Of a stretch of 64,000 nucleotides of DNA, positions 8,517 to 17,339 are shown in pieces. Position 1 is the stretch's first letter. Each line of letters begins with the position of its first letter. The notes beneath the pieces are model-generated. The model was not told the DNA's origin. It saw nothing but the letters and a program-made list of their open reading frames with translations, and did no database searches. The position numbers and the translations under genes were made by a program. This DNA comes from Flavobacterium soyae (GTDB lineage Bacteria; Bacteroidota; Bacteroidia; Flavobacteriales; Flavobacteriaceae), in the NCBI RefSeq assembly GCF_021245985.1, contig NZ_JAJQXA010000003.1, positions 1-64,000 on the forward strand, read 5' to 3'.

Positions 8517-9557
8517 TTGAAATTAAAAAAAATAATCACACTAGCTGCCGTAGCCGTAATTTCTGTTTTACTGATTTACGGTTTTATTTTAATCAGCCAA
8601 ATTTTTAGTGCCAATACAAAATTTGAAGAAAAAGAAGTTTACGTTTACGTTCCAACCGGAGCAAATTATACTGATGTAAAAAAAATATTAGAACCATATA
8701 TCAAAAACTTTGACAATTTTGAACTGGTTGCCAGCAAAAGAAGTTATCCTGAAAATGTAAAATCAGGACGTTTTCTTTTGAAAAAAGACATGAATAACAT
8801 TGACTTAGTTCGTGCAATGCGTTCAAATGTTCCCGTTAAATTAGCTTTTAACAATCAGGAACGCCTGGAGAATTTTGCAGGAAGAGTTGGGTCAGAAATT
8901 GAAGCGGATAGTTTATCTTTATTGAAAGCTTTTAGAGATCCTAAATTTTTATCAGACAACGGATTTAATGAAGAAAATGTTTTCGCTATGTTTATTCCAA
9001 ATACATACGAAGTATATTGGAACACATCTGCAGAAAAATTCCGTGATAAAATGATCAAGGAATACCATAATTTTTGGACAGATAAAAGAATTGAAGAAGC
9101 AAAAAAACAAGGTCTAACTCCGGTTCAGGTTTCTATTTTGGCTTCTATTGTTCACAAAGAATCAGTTAAAAAAGATGAAAGGCCTCGTATTGCAGGTGTG
9201 TACTTAAATCGTTTGCGTTTAGAAATGCCACTACAGGCAGATCCAACCGTAATTTATGCTTTAAAATTAAGAGACAATAATTTTGATCAGGTTATAAAAA
9301 GAGTTTTTTATAATGATTTAGTTATGAGATCTCCATATAATACTTATGTAAATATCGGCCTTCCTCCGGGACCAATTGCTATGGCAGATATTACGGCACT
9401 TGAGGCAGTTTTAAATCCGGAGAAAAACGATTACATTTATTTTTGTGCAAGCGTTGATCGTTTTGGTTACCATGAATTTGCTTCAAATTATGCAGAGCAC
9501 ACAAAAAATGCAAAAAAATATTCAGACTGGATTGCTAGTCAAGGCGTAACAAGATAG
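8517..9557 (+). CDS. mltG: Endolytic murein transglycosylase MltG (YceG-like)
   Basis: 346 aa with a TTG start. A single N-terminal membrane helix (about 7-29) is followed by the periplasmic YceG domain. Catalytic Glu215 in IVHKESVKKDE aligns with the essential Glu (E218) of E. coli MltG. The family blocks AGVYLNRL, LQADPTVIYA and SPYNTY-GLPPGPI are present. It cleaves nascent glycan strands and is thought to terminate their elongation. Third gene of the dapF operon; the next start lies 3 bp after this stop. Confidence 0.94.
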   Translation: MKLKKIITLAAVAVISVLLIYGFILISQIFSANTKFEEKEVYVYVPTGANYTDVKKILEPYIKNFDNFELVASKRSYPENVKSGRFLLKKDMNNIDLVRAMRSNVPVKLAFNNQERLENFAGRVGSEIEADSLSLLKAFRDPKFLSDNGFNEENVFAMFIPNTYEVYWNTSAEKFRDKMIKEYHNFWTDKRIEEAKKQGLTPVQVSILASIVHKESVKKDERPRIAGVYLNRLRLEMPLQADPTVIYALKLRDNNFDQVIKRVFYNDLVMRSPYNTYVNIGLPPGPIAMADITALEAVLNPEKNDYIYFCASVDRFGYHEFASNYAEHTKNAKKYSDWIASQGVTR

Positions 9558-9559
9558 TT

Positions 9560-10477
9560 TTGAATTTAAAAGAATACCTTTTTTTACCGGTTTTACTTAT
9601 ACTAAGCTTTCAATCTTTTTCTCAAAATAAGGTTGAAAGCTTTTTAGCTCCATCAGATACTTTAAATAAGAAAAGACAAACTACTGTAATTGTAACAGAA
9701 ACCGCTTTGGCTTCGGCTACTTTATTGGGTTTAAATCAAATTTGGTATGCCGATTATCCAAGATCCAAGTTTCATTTTATAAATGATAACAACGAATGGC
9801 TCCAAATGGATAAAGTGGGGCATATGTATTCTGCTTATCATTTAGGAAGATTTGGTGCTGAAATGCTGAACTGGAGCGGTGCGGATCAAAAAAAACAATT
9901 AATTTACGGTGCAGGTTTGGGTTTTGCCTTTTTAACTGCGGTTGAAGTTTTAGACGGGTATTCATCACAATGGGGAGCTTCTCCGGGCGATATTATTGCT
10001 AACGCTACCGGAACAGGTTTGTATGTTTCCCAAGAATTATTGTGGAAAGAACAGCGTATCATTCCAAAATTTTCATTTCATACAACGCAATATGCAAGTA
10101 TGCGCCCGAATCTTTTAGGGAAATCATTAAATGAGCAGATTTTAAAAGATTATAATGGACAAACTTATTGGCTTTCTGTCAATCTTCATTCTTTTGCAAA
10201 AGAGAGCAAAATTCCAAAGTGGCTGAATGTTGCTTTTGGATATGGAGCCGAAGGAATGATTTCCGGAAATGTTCAGGATGATATTCTAATTTCGGTCGAA
10301 AACCCTGAAAGATACCGTCAGTTTTTTCTTTCATTTGACGTGAATTTAGCTAAAATTGACACAAAATCGCATTTTTTGAAAACTATTTTTTCTGTTTTTA
10401 ACACGATAAAAATTCCGGCACCAACTCTCGAATACTCCGCCAATAAAGGCTTCAAAGCACATGCACTCTATTTTTAA
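9560..10477 (+). CDS. DUF2279 family envelope protein
   Basis: 305 aa with a TTG start and signal peptide (about 1-21, ending SFSQ). The DUF2279 core covers about 70-170: DKVGHMYSAYHLGRFGAE and VEVLDGYSSQWGASPGDIIAN, followed by helical hydrophobic stretches. The C-terminal half looks beta-rich, perhaps outer-membrane associated. Function unknown for the family. Starts 2 bases after the mltG stop, so translationally coupled and probably envelope related. Confidence 0.8.
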   Translation: MNLKEYLFLPVLLILSFQSFSQNKVESFLAPSDTLNKKRQTTVIVTETALASATLLGLNQIWYADYPRSKFHFINDNNEWLQMDKVGHMYSAYHLGRFGAEMLNWSGADQKKQLIYGAGLGFAFLTAVEVLDGYSSQWGASPGDIIANATGTGLYVSQELLWKEQRIIPKFSFHTTQYASMRPNLLGKSLNEQILKDYNGQTYWLSVNLHSFAKESKIPKWLNVAFGYGAEGMISGNVQDDILISVENPERYRQFFLSFDVNLAKIDTKSHFLKTIFSVFNTIKIPAPTLEYSANKGFKAHALYF

Positions 10478-10519
10478 TTTCGGTTAAACTGCTGAATATC
10501 AGATTTTTTTGTTTTTCAT

Positions 10520-10527
10520 TACCTTTG
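10520..10527 (+). promoter_or_regulatory. -7 box of the lysozyme-fold gene
   Basis: TACCTTTG (TAnnTTTG), 49 bases before the ATG at 10577, separating this gene from the dapF operon. Confidence 0.6.
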
Positions 10528-10576
10528 CACCGTAGAAATTTCAAAAAGGTGACAGCGTTTTGAAGAAAAACAATTT

Positions 10577-11221
10577 ATGATAAAGAAGTGGTATTTTTAT
10601 GCGAGTTTAATCGTTATTATTACATTTTTAAGTTTGGGTTTTAAACCCTTTAGTATCGAAACCAAACCGTGGTTTCTAACAGAAAAAACAGATGGATCAG
10701 AATATATTTTTCCATCTTTAGAAAAGGATGATTATCCTAAAGTAAATCTAAACGTCCCATATACTGGAAATCATCTTATCGGTTTTAAAGAAGCAGTAGC
10801 TTTCAAAGAATCACAGGGAAAATACCGAATGGTAAATTCACTGGGTTACATGGGAAAATATCAATTTGGTTCAAAAGCATTACGCGCCATTGGAGTCAGA
10901 AATGAAAAAGACTTCTTAACAGATCCGGCATTACAGGAAAAAGCTTTTGTTGCGTTATTATCCAAAAACAAATGGATTTTACGTAATGAAATAGAAAAGT
11001 ACGAAGGAAAAGTTATTAACGGTGTCGAAATTACAGAATCTGGTATTTTAGCAGCTGCACATCTAGGAGGTGCAGGATCAGTAAAAAACTTTTTTAAACA
11101 TGGAGGAAACAGGCATTTTAGAGATGCTTTCGGAACTTCTTTAAAAAGTTATATGCGTGATTTTGCGGGCTATGATCTTTCTTTTATTGAAGCAGACAGT
11201 AATGCGACAATAAACGATTAA
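10577..11221 (+). CDS. Secreted lysozyme/transglycosylase-fold protein
   Basis: 214 aa. One N-terminal hydrophobic segment (about 5-22) indicates export or anchoring. The central region VAFKESQGKYRMVNSLGYMGKYQFGSKALR resembles soluble lytic transglycosylases. Glu78 is the likely catalytic acid, followed by a Gly-Tyr-x-Gly-x-Tyr-Gln motif. A later AAHLGGAGSVKNFF helix fits the same fold. No LysM repeat is visible. Probable role is peptidoglycan cleavage, inferred from fold only. Confidence 0.72.
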   Translation: MIKKWYFYASLIVIITFLSLGFKPFSIETKPWFLTEKTDGSEYIFPSLEKDDYPKVNLNVPYTGNHLIGFKEAVAFKESQGKYRMVNSLGYMGKYQFGSKALRAIGVRNEKDFLTDPALQEKAFVALLSKNKWILRNEIEKYEGKVINGVEITESGILAAAHLGGAGSVKNFFKHGGNRHFRDAFGTSLKSYMRDFAGYDLSFIEADSNATIND

Positions 11222-11233
11222 AAAACAAAAAAA

Positions 11234-11342
11234 GAGGCTGTCTCAAAAGTAAAATCAAGCTGTTGAGAATCGCGTAAATGGAAAATTTCTCCGATAGGTA
11301 TCCGAATAAAAAAGAGGTTGTCTCGACTTTTGAGACAGCCTC
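11234..11342. repeat. MITE-like element with 17-bp terminal inverted repeats
   Basis: GAGGCTGTCTCAAAAGT (11234-11250) and its exact reverse complement (11326-11342) bound a 109-bp segment without a gene. The right end is itself a hairpin (AAAGAGGTTGTCTC / GAGACAGCCTCTTT, 11311-11345) with a T run that can terminate transcription from both sides. The ends look like insertion-sequence termini, but no transposase is present. Confidence 0.65.
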
Positions 11343-11350
11343 TTTTTTTT
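11311..11350 (-). terminator. Terminator of the mutase operon (within the MITE-like element)
   Basis: Stem of 14 bp with one G-U pair and a short loop, flanked by A and T runs, 10 bases from the methylmalonyl-CoA mutase stop on the minus strand. Confidence 0.7.
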
Positions 11351-11359
11351 TGAGCATTT

Positions 11360-13498
11360 TTAGTCAATTAAGATTTCTAAGATTTTAATAGCCGCTTCAC
11401 TTATTTTAGTTCCTGGGCCAAATACAGCTGCTGCGCCTGCATCAAATAAAAATTGATAGTCCTGTGCAGGAATTACACCGCCCACAATTACCATAATATC
11501 TTCACGATCGTGTTTTTTAAGCTCTTCAATAACCTGCGGAACCAATGTTTTATGTCCCGCAGCAAGTGATGAAACACCTAAAATATGAACATCATTTTCT
11601 ACAGCTTGTTTTGCCGCTTCGGCCGGAGTTTGAAATAACGGACCTATATCCACATCAAAACCCACATCCGCATAACCGGTTGCCACTACTTTTGCACCGC
11701 GATCATGACCGTCTTGTCCCATTTTGGCAATCATAATCCTTGGGCGCCTTCCTTCTTGTTTTGCAAAAGCATCTGCTAATTGTTTTGCTTTTTCAAAATT
11801 CTCGTCGTTTTTTATTGCTGCACTATACACACCGCTAAATGATTTAATTTGCGCTTTAAATCTTCCGAAAATAGTTTCAAGGGCATCACTTATTTCGCCT
11901 AAAGTTGCCCTGTTTCTGGCAGCTTCAACAGCCATTTCTAATAAGTTTCCTTCTCCGGTTTTAGCACAATGAATTAATTTTTCCAGTGATTGATTTACTT
12001 TTTCAGTATCTCTTTTTGCTTTAATATTTTCAAGCTGCTCTATTTGCTGTTTACGAACCATTTGGTTGTCAACATCTAAAATATGCAGCGGATCTTCTTT
12101 TTCTAATCTAAATTTATTGACACCAACAATAATGTCTTGTCCGCTGTCAATTCTCGCTTGCTTTCTCGCAGCCGCTTCTTCAATTCGAAGTTTTGGGATT
12201 CCGGCTTCAATTGCTTTTGTCATGCCGCCCAATTCTTCAACTTCTTCAATTAATTTCCAGGTATTTTCTAAAATCTCATTCGTTAAAGATTCTACGTAAT
12301 AACTTCCGCCCCAAGGGTCAACGGTTTTAGTGATTTTGGTTTCTTCCTGTAAATAAATTTGCGTATTTCGTGCAATTCTGGCCGAAAAGTCAGTTGGTAA
12401 AGCAATTGCTTCATCGAGTGCGTTGGTGTGCAAAGACTGTGTTCCTCCAAAAGCTGCAGCGGTTGCTTCAATACAAGTTCTGGCGACATTATTAAACGGA
12501 TCTTGTTCTGTTAAACTCCATCCGCTGGTTTGGCAATGCGTTCTTAATGCTAATGATTTATCGCTTTTCGGGTTAAACTGCTGTAATAGTTTTGCCCAAA
12601 TCATTCGGCCGGCTCTCATTTTTGCAATTTCCATAAAATGATTCATTCCAATTGCCCAAAAGAAAGATAGGCGTGGAGCAAATTCATCAATCGTCATTCC
12701 AGTTGATAATCCAGTTCGAATATATTCTAAACCATCTGCTAAAGTATAAGCCAATTCAATATCAGCTGTTGCTCCGGCTTCCTGCATATGATATCCTGAA
12801 ATTGAGATAGAATTGAATTTTGGCATTTTTTTGCTCGTAAATTCAAATATATCGGCAATAATTTTCATTGAAGGCGTTGGCGGATAAATATAAGTATTGC
12901 GCACCATGAATTCCTTCAAAATATCATTTTGAATAGTTCCCGAAAGCTTGTTCAATTCAACACCTTGTTCTTCGGCAGCCACAATATAAAATGCCATAAT
13001 GGGTAAAACGGCACCGTTCATAGTCATGGATACCGACATTTCATCAAGTGGAATCTGATCGAATAATACTTTCATATCTTCAACAGAATCGATTGCAACT
13101 CCTGCTTTTCCAACATCTCCAACAACTCTTTCATGATCTGAATCGTAACCGCGATGCGTTGGTAAATCAAAAGCTATTGAAAGTCCTTTTTGACCTGCAG
13201 CAAGATTTCTTCTATAAAAAGCATTACTTTCTTCTGCAGTCGAAAATCCGGCATATTGACGAATTGTCCATGGACGACGAACGTACATTGTAGCGTAAGG
13301 TCCGCGTAAATTGGGTGTAAAGCCAGCTCCGAAATCCAGAAACTCTAAATCCTCTATATCTTTTTCAGAATAGCTTTTTTTGAGTTCAATTCCTTCGGCT
13401 GTGGTGAAGTTATTAGTTATTAGTTTTGAGTTATGAGTTTGTTCACTTAACTCATGACTTTTAGCTTCTAACTTTATATGTTTAAGGTCTTTTCTCAA
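11360..13498 (-). CDS. mutB: Methylmalonyl-CoA mutase large subunit
   Basis: 712 aa. Isomerises (R)-methylmalonyl-CoA and succinyl-CoA using adenosylcobalamin. TIM-barrel domain with [20 protein letters not shown] and [13 protein letters not shown]. The C-terminal B12-binding domain has the DGHDRG motif (DxHxxG, about residue 578) and SSLAAGH. Family length. Start is TTG: no ATG occurs before the conserved barrel. Residues about 14-30 ([17 protein letters not shown]) are encoded by an intergenic-type repeat inserted in frame. The small subunit lies upstream with a 57-aa gene between; the GTPase MeaB is at 60.6 kb. Confidence 0.95.
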   Translation of the reverse strand: MRKDLKHIKLEAKSHELSEQTHNSKLITNNFTTAEGIELKKSYSEKDIEDLEFLDFGAGFTPNLRGPYATMYVRRPWTIRQYAGFSTAEESNAFYRRNLAAGQKGLSIAFDLPTHRGYDSDHERVVGDVGKAGVAIDSVEDMKVLFDQIPLDEMSVSMTMNGAVLPIMAFYIVAAEEQGVELNKLSGTIQNDILKEFMVRNTYIYPPTPSMKIIADIFEFTSKKMPKFNSISISGYHMQEAGATADIELAYTLADGLEYIRTGLSTGMTIDEFAPRLSFFWAIGMNHFMEIAKMRAGRMIWAKLLQQFNPKSDKSLALRTHCQTSGWSLTEQDPFNNVARTCIEATAAAFGGTQSLHTNALDEAIALPTDFSARIARNTQIYLQEETKITKTVDPWGGSYYVESLTNEILENTWKLIEEVEELGGMTKAIEAGIPKLRIEEAAARKQARIDSGQDIIVGVNKFRLEKEDPLHILDVDNQMVRKQQIEQLENIKAKRDTEKVNQSLEKLIHCAKTGEGNLLEMAVEAARNRATLGEISDALETIFGRFKAQIKSFSGVYSAAIKNDENFEKAKQLADAFAKQEGRRPRIMIAKMGQDGHDRGAKVVATGYADVGFDVDIGPLFQTPAEAAKQAVENDVHILGVSSLAAGHKTLVPQVIEELKKHDREDIMVIVGGVIPAQDYQFLFDAGAAAVFGPGTKISEAAIKILEILID
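13406..13475. repeat. GAGTTATGAGTT-phrase repeat inside the mutB 5' end
   Basis: TTATTAGTTATTAGTTTTGAG phrases plus a small hairpin (AGTTATGAGTT 13429-13439 / AACTCATGACT 13449-13459, one mismatch). This short-phrase style is otherwise intergenic here. It reads through in frame. Confidence 0.6.
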
Positions 13499-13510
13499 TT
13501 GTAAAAATTG

Positions 13511-13684
13511 TTATTTAAATAGGTTTAAATCACTTTCAATTTCTTTTAAAAAATCATCAATATCATTAGCATTATTTGGATTCTTTAAATAGTTTTCTGT
13601 TCTTTTTCTTACCTCATTAATTTGCCACTTTGGAATTTCAGATTCGTTATTTTCGACTTGTATTATTTTTTTAATTACTTCCAT
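13511..13684 (-). CDS. Small antitoxin-like protein (addiction-module component type)
   Basis: 57 aa from the ATG at 13684 (64 aa if the TTG at 13705 is used). The pattern EIPKWQINEVRKRTENYLKNP resembles the short 'addiction module component' antitoxin family (P-x-WQ-x(2)-E-x-x-R-R-x(3)-Y-x(2)-NP). No RelE/ParE-type toxin gene is adjacent: only 12 bp separate it from mutB and about 37 bp from mutA. It could be a domesticated antitoxin or just a similar small acidic protein. Confidence 0.55.
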   Translation of the reverse strand: MEVIKKIIQVENNESEIPKWQINEVRKRTENYLKNPNNANDIDDFLKEIESDLNLFK

Positions 13685-13721
13685 AATATTTAGGCTTATA
13701 TTCAATTAATTGAAGTTAATT

Positions 13722-15083
13722 TTACTCAAACTCAAGTCTTTCCTGTTCCAATTTCTCGGCTAATCTCTTTTCTATAATTGGTGTAATTAATGTTTTTCTA
13801 GGTTTGATTTTTACAAAAGGAAACAATTCTAAATCATGTTTCATTCTGTCTTCTTTGTTAGGATATTTATTGGTGCCTAATAAAACTTCTTTTTTAGAAT
13901 CGAATAATTCCTGTTCTTTAGCGGCACTTTCCTGAATTTTCTTTTTGATGGTTCCGTCGTTCAAAAGTTTCAGGAAACCTCCGTCACCTTCAATATCTTT
14001 AAATAAGTTTAAACTTTTTTCTGCCAATTGCATCGTTAAACTTTCAATGTAATAACTTCCATCGGCTGGATTATCGACTTTGTCAAAATAACTTTCGTGT
14101 TTTAAAACTAAAAGTTGATTTCGGGCAATTCGATCACCAAACTCATTGTCTTTATGATATAAAGCATCATAAGGTAAATTAGCAACAGCATCGGCTCCGC
14201 CTAAAATTGCCGACATACATTCGGTTGTGGTACGAAGCATATTGACATTATAATCGTAAATGGTTTTATTCCGTTTGGTTGGAGTAACTAAAAAATGACA
14301 GTCTATTTCAGGATTGTATTCTGCAGCAATTAATTTGAAAAGCATTCGCAAGGCACGGAGTTTTGCAATTTCAAAAAAGTAATTAGTTCCAACAGCTATT
14401 TCAAAAACAATAGGTTTTGTTGAAGTTGGAAAACGGTTTAAATATTCATTGGCATGCGCTAAACTGTAGGCAATTTGCTGTGTGATATTTGCTCCTGAAT
14501 TTTGATACAAACCCAAATCTACACTTAGAAATGGCAGATTAGTTTGGTTTGAAATTTTTTCAAGTGTTTCAAAATTATTTTTATCCGATGTTGTAAACCA
14601 GTTTCCGTCGCGGGCTAATTGTCCAATTGGATCAAGATTGCAATAAAAAGCTGCATTTTTTTGTGCAGCAATAGCGTCCAGTTTTTTTACGAAATCGATT
14701 GAGAGAAAATTCAAATGAAAATAAATGGTTCTATTTTCTAAAGGAAGATTTTCTAATAATTTTTGAATGTCGGTATTTTCGTTTTGAATCGTAAAACGTA
14801 AACTTTCGGCACCTCTTTCAATCGTATTTATGGCTCTGTTGATAGATTTTTCAACGTCGTGAACAAATATGTTTTGACAGATTTTAAACTCTGATGCCTG
14901 AGTATGAACAGCAGCACTTTTGGTAAATTCGTCGCTGTGATAAAAAGGTTTTACCTGAATATCTTCTGGAGAATTCCAAATTACGGTTTGGTTATAATCG
15001 GCTCCATCTAATTCAAACTGAATTTTTTGTTTCCATTGTTTGGATGAAATCGGATTAAAATCGTCGAATAGGTTAGTGGCCAT
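13722..15083 (-). CDS. mutA: Methylmalonyl-CoA mutase small subunit
   Basis: 453 aa. Homologous to the barrel domain of the mutase (VIWNSPEDIQVKPFY, MLRTTTECMSAILGGADAV, NPADGSYYIESLTMQLAEKS) but ends after the barrel. The C-terminal cobalamin-binding domain found in longer MutA proteins is missing, and no DxHxxG occurs. The small subunit is non-catalytic in the heterodimer. Upstream of the antitoxin-like gene and mutB on one transcript, with the FtsB-like gene just upstream (16 bp). Confidence 0.92.
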   Translation of the reverse strand: MATNLFDDFNPISSKQWKQKIQFELDGADYNQTVIWNSPEDIQVKPFYHSDEFTKSAAVHTQASEFKICQNIFVHDVEKSINRAINTIERGAESLRFTIQNENTDIQKLLENLPLENRTIYFHLNFLSIDFVKKLDAIAAQKNAAFYCNLDPIGQLARDGNWFTTSDKNNFETLEKISNQTNLPFLSVDLGLYQNSGANITQQIAYSLAHANEYLNRFPTSTKPIVFEIAVGTNYFFEIAKLRALRMLFKLIAAEYNPEIDCHFLVTPTKRNKTIYDYNVNMLRTTTECMSAILGGADAVANLPYDALYHKDNEFGDRIARNQLLVLKHESYFDKVDNPADGSYYIESLTMQLAEKSLNLFKDIEGDGGFLKLLNDGTIKKKIQESAAKEQELFDSKKEVLLGTNKYPNKEDRMKHDLELFPFVKIKPRKTLITPIIEKRLAEKLEQERLEFE

Positions 15084-15099
15084 TTAGTATTTTTTGTGT

Positions 15100-15432
15100 T
15101 TATTCTTTATCTTGAATGGTATCTCCTTCAAACTGGATGATGTAAATATCTTCGCTGTCTTTTTTCATAAAGTACTTTTCGCGAGCATATTTTTCTATTT
15201 GTTCAGGATTTTTAAGTTGTTTGATCTGTTCCTGATCTTTCTTTATTTCTTCCTGATAATATTTTTTATTGTCTTGTAATTCATTGATCTGCCCATCTAA
15301 AAAGCGATGATCGAAATAAGAGTAATTATCTAAAAATAACATCCAGATTACAAAAAACAGTAAAACCCAGACGTATTTATTGCCTAGGAATTTAAACCAT
15401 TTTTTGTCTTTATATGGATTTGTTATTTTCAT
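15100..15432 (-). CDS. FtsB/DivIC-family septum formation protein
   Basis: 110 aa. Short basic N-terminus, one membrane helix (YVWVLLFFVIWMLFLDNYSYF, about residues 26-46), then a coiled coil rich in K/E/Q (INELQDNKKYYQEEIKKDQEQ) and the FtsB-like tail EKYAREKYFMKK. A bitopic divisome protein that pairs with FtsL and FtsQ homologues. Between udk and mutA on the minus strand. Confidence 0.85.
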   Translation of the reverse strand: MKITNPYKDKKWFKFLGNKYVWVLLFFVIWMLFLDNYSYFDHRFLDGQINELQDNKKYYQEEIKKDQEQIKQLKNPEQIEKYAREKYFMKKDSEDIYIIQFEGDTIQDKE

Positions 15433-15524
15433 TTTTGTTAACCTAAATTATTTCTTTTGAATATGATGGGGCTTTTTAGCGGGAAACAGCTCCTAATTAT
15501 TATGGTTTAAATTTACGACAAAAA

Positions 15525-16133
15525 TTATAAAATTCTCTGATTAATTACAGCGCGAACTACATCAATTGCTACAGTATTGTATTTATCATTTGGGATAATA
15601 ATATCTGCAAATGCTTTTGATGGTTCTATAAATTGCTCATGCATAGGCTTTAAGGTGTTTTGATAACGGTTTAAAACCTCGTCGATATCACGCCCGCGTT
15701 CTGAAATATCTCTTTTTAAACGACGAATTAATCTTTCATCAGAATCTGCATGAACGAAAATTTTGATATCAAAAAGTTCACGTAATTCCGGATTTGTCAA
15801 AATTAAGATTCCTTCAACAATCATAACTTTTCTAGGATGTGTTGCCACTGTATCGTCAGTTCTGTTGTGTTTTATAAAAGAATAAACCGGCTGATCGATA
15901 GTTTCTCCTGCTTTTAAAGCTTTAAGATGTCTCACCAATAATTCAAAATCAATTGCACGCGGATGATCAAAATTAATTAATGCTCTTTCGTCAAATGATA
16001 AATTATCGGTTTGTTTATAGTACGAATCCTGAGAAATTACACCCACTTCAGTGTCTGGTAATTCGTTCATGATTTGGTGTACTACCGTTGTTTTTCCACT
16101 TCCTGTTCCTCCTGCAAGTCCAATAATGAGCAT
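15525..16133 (-). CDS. udk: Uridine kinase
   Basis: 202 aa, standard length. Phosphorylates uridine or cytidine in pyrimidine salvage. P-loop GLAGGTGSGKTTVV at residues 5-18; DSYYK and the lid region RRLKRDISERGRDIDEVL are family signatures. First gene of the udk - ftsB-like - mutA - antitoxin-like - mutB series; 92 bp separate it from the FtsB-like gene, so cotranscription is probable, not certain. Confidence 0.95.
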   Translation of the reverse strand: MLIIGLAGGTGSGKTTVVHQIMNELPDTEVGVISQDSYYKQTDNLSFDERALINFDHPRAIDFELLVRHLKALKAGETIDQPVYSFIKHNRTDDTVATHPRKVMIVEGILILTNPELRELFDIKIFVHADSDERLIRRLKRDISERGRDIDEVLNRYQNTLKPMHEQFIEPSKAFADIIIPNDKYNTVAIDVVRAVINQRIL

Positions 16134-16159
16134 AAAATTTTTGTTTGATATTTGTTTGG

Positions 16160-16167
16160 CAAAAATA
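16160..16167 (-). promoter_or_regulatory. -7 box of udk
   Basis: Minus-strand TATTTTTG (TAnnTTTG), 26 bases before the udk ATG. Confidence 0.55.
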
Positions 16168-16206
16168 ATAATTTAACTGAATTGTCTAAACATATTATTT
16201 ATTTAA

Positions 16207-16290
16207 ACCATATAAGTAATGTAAGTAAATTTAAGCTAGCAGATATTTAAACGAACAGCCGCTTAATTGAACTTATATCACTTATATGGT
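16207..16290. repeat. 84-bp imperfect palindromic element
   Basis: Ends ACCATATAAGTAATGTAAGT and ACTTATATCACTTATATGGT pair at 18 of 20 positions, and pairing continues weakly inward (TTTAAGC / GCTTAA). No coding potential. The long matched arms suggest a non-autonomous repeat family member. Confidence 0.6.
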
Positions 16291-16301
16291 GAAAAAATAA
16301 A

Positions 16302-16329
16302 AAATCCCGAAAGTAAACCTTCGGGATTT
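16302..16329 (-). terminator. Terminator of the SDR gene
   Basis: AAATCCCGAA / TTCGGGATTT hairpin, 55 bases after the stop at 16384. Confidence 0.75.
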
Positions 16330-16383
16330 GGTGCAATCAGTATAGTTTTAATAAAATATTCTGAATTTAGTAAGCACTTGTAA

Positions 16384-17265
16384 TTATTTGTTCTTCTTTG
16401 CTTTAATCATCATTTCAAGCTGATCCCAAAGTTCTTCGGGAATTGCTTCTAATAAATTGAATTGTCCGGCGCCTTTTAACCATTCGCCGCCGTCAATTGT
16501 AATAACGTCACCATTTACATAAGCAGAGAAATCAGATACTAAATAAGCTGCTAAATTGGCTAATTCCTGATGATCTCCCACACGTTTCAACGGCACTTTT
16601 TTTGCCATATCGAACTTTTCAGAAAGATCTCCCGGCAATAATCTGTCCCAGGCTCCTTTTGTAGGGAATGGCCCCGGAGCGATCGCATTAGAACGAATTC
16701 CGTATTTTGCCCATTCTACAGCAAGACTTCTTGTCATGGCTAAAACCCCTGCTTTTGCAGTCGCACTTGGCACCACATAAGCAGAACCTGTCCAGGCATA
16801 AGTTGTTACAATATTTAAAATCGTTGCCGATGTTTGCTTGGTATCAATCCAGTGTTTTCCAAAGGCAAGCGTACAGTTTTTTGAACCTTTAAGTACGATA
16901 TCTATAACAGTATCAAATGCATTTGCAGATAAACGTTCAGTTGGAGAAATAAAATTTCCGGCTGCATTGTTCAAAAGAACATCTACTTTTCCAAAAACTT
17001 TTAAAGTTTCCTGAAGCATATTTTCTACTTCTTCATAATGACGAACGTCACATTGAAGCGGTAAACATTTTCCGCCAGTTTCACTTTCAAGCTCTGCCGC
17101 AGTAGTTTTCAGCTTTTCTAAATCTCTTGAAGTTATCGCAACTTGTGCGCCTAATTCAAGAAAATATTTAGTCATTGCTTTTCCTAGACCGCTTCCGCCG
17201 CCTGTAACTACAATGACTTTTCCTTTTAAAGCGTCGTCACGTAACATTTTATCTGTATAGCTCAT
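16384..17265 (-). CDS. SDR oxidoreductase, 2,4-dienoyl-CoA reductase-like
   Basis: 293 aa. Rossmann motif VTGGGSGLGKAM near residue 20 and NNAAGNF. The usual catalytic YxxxK is replaced: the region reads VPSATAKAGVLAMTRSLAVEW, without the Tyr. This fits the DECR (2,4-dienoyl-CoA reductase) subgroup, which uses a different Tyr. The following AIAPGPFPTKGAWDRLLPG is also DECR-like. Probable role is beta-oxidation of unsaturated fatty acids. Monocistronic between two terminator-like regions. Confidence 0.82.
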   Translation of the reverse strand: MSYTDKMLRDDALKGKVIVVTGGGSGLGKAMTKYFLELGAQVAITSRDLEKLKTTAAELESETGGKCLPLQCDVRHYEEVENMLQETLKVFGKVDVLLNNAAGNFISPTERLSANAFDTVIDIVLKGSKNCTLAFGKHWIDTKQTSATILNIVTTYAWTGSAYVVPSATAKAGVLAMTRSLAVEWAKYGIRSNAIAPGPFPTKGAWDRLLPGDLSEKFDMAKKVPLKRVGDHQELANLAAYLVSDFSAYVNGDVITIDGGEWLKGAGQFNLLEAIPEELWDQLEMMIKAKKNK

Positions 17266-17339
17266 ACTTTTCTTTTTTTACAATATTAATTAAAAAAATA
17301 GGATGCACGCATAATATTGTTATAAAATTTTGATAAACT

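Noticed and set aside
13685-13721. Toxin gene partnering the antitoxin-like protein
   Set aside because: The spacer between mutA and the small gene is far too short for a toxin, and none is present on the opposite strand.
13700-15100. Cobalamin riboswitch for the mutase genes
   Set aside because: No B12-box-like sequence or long structured leader; the spacers in the operon are short or coding.
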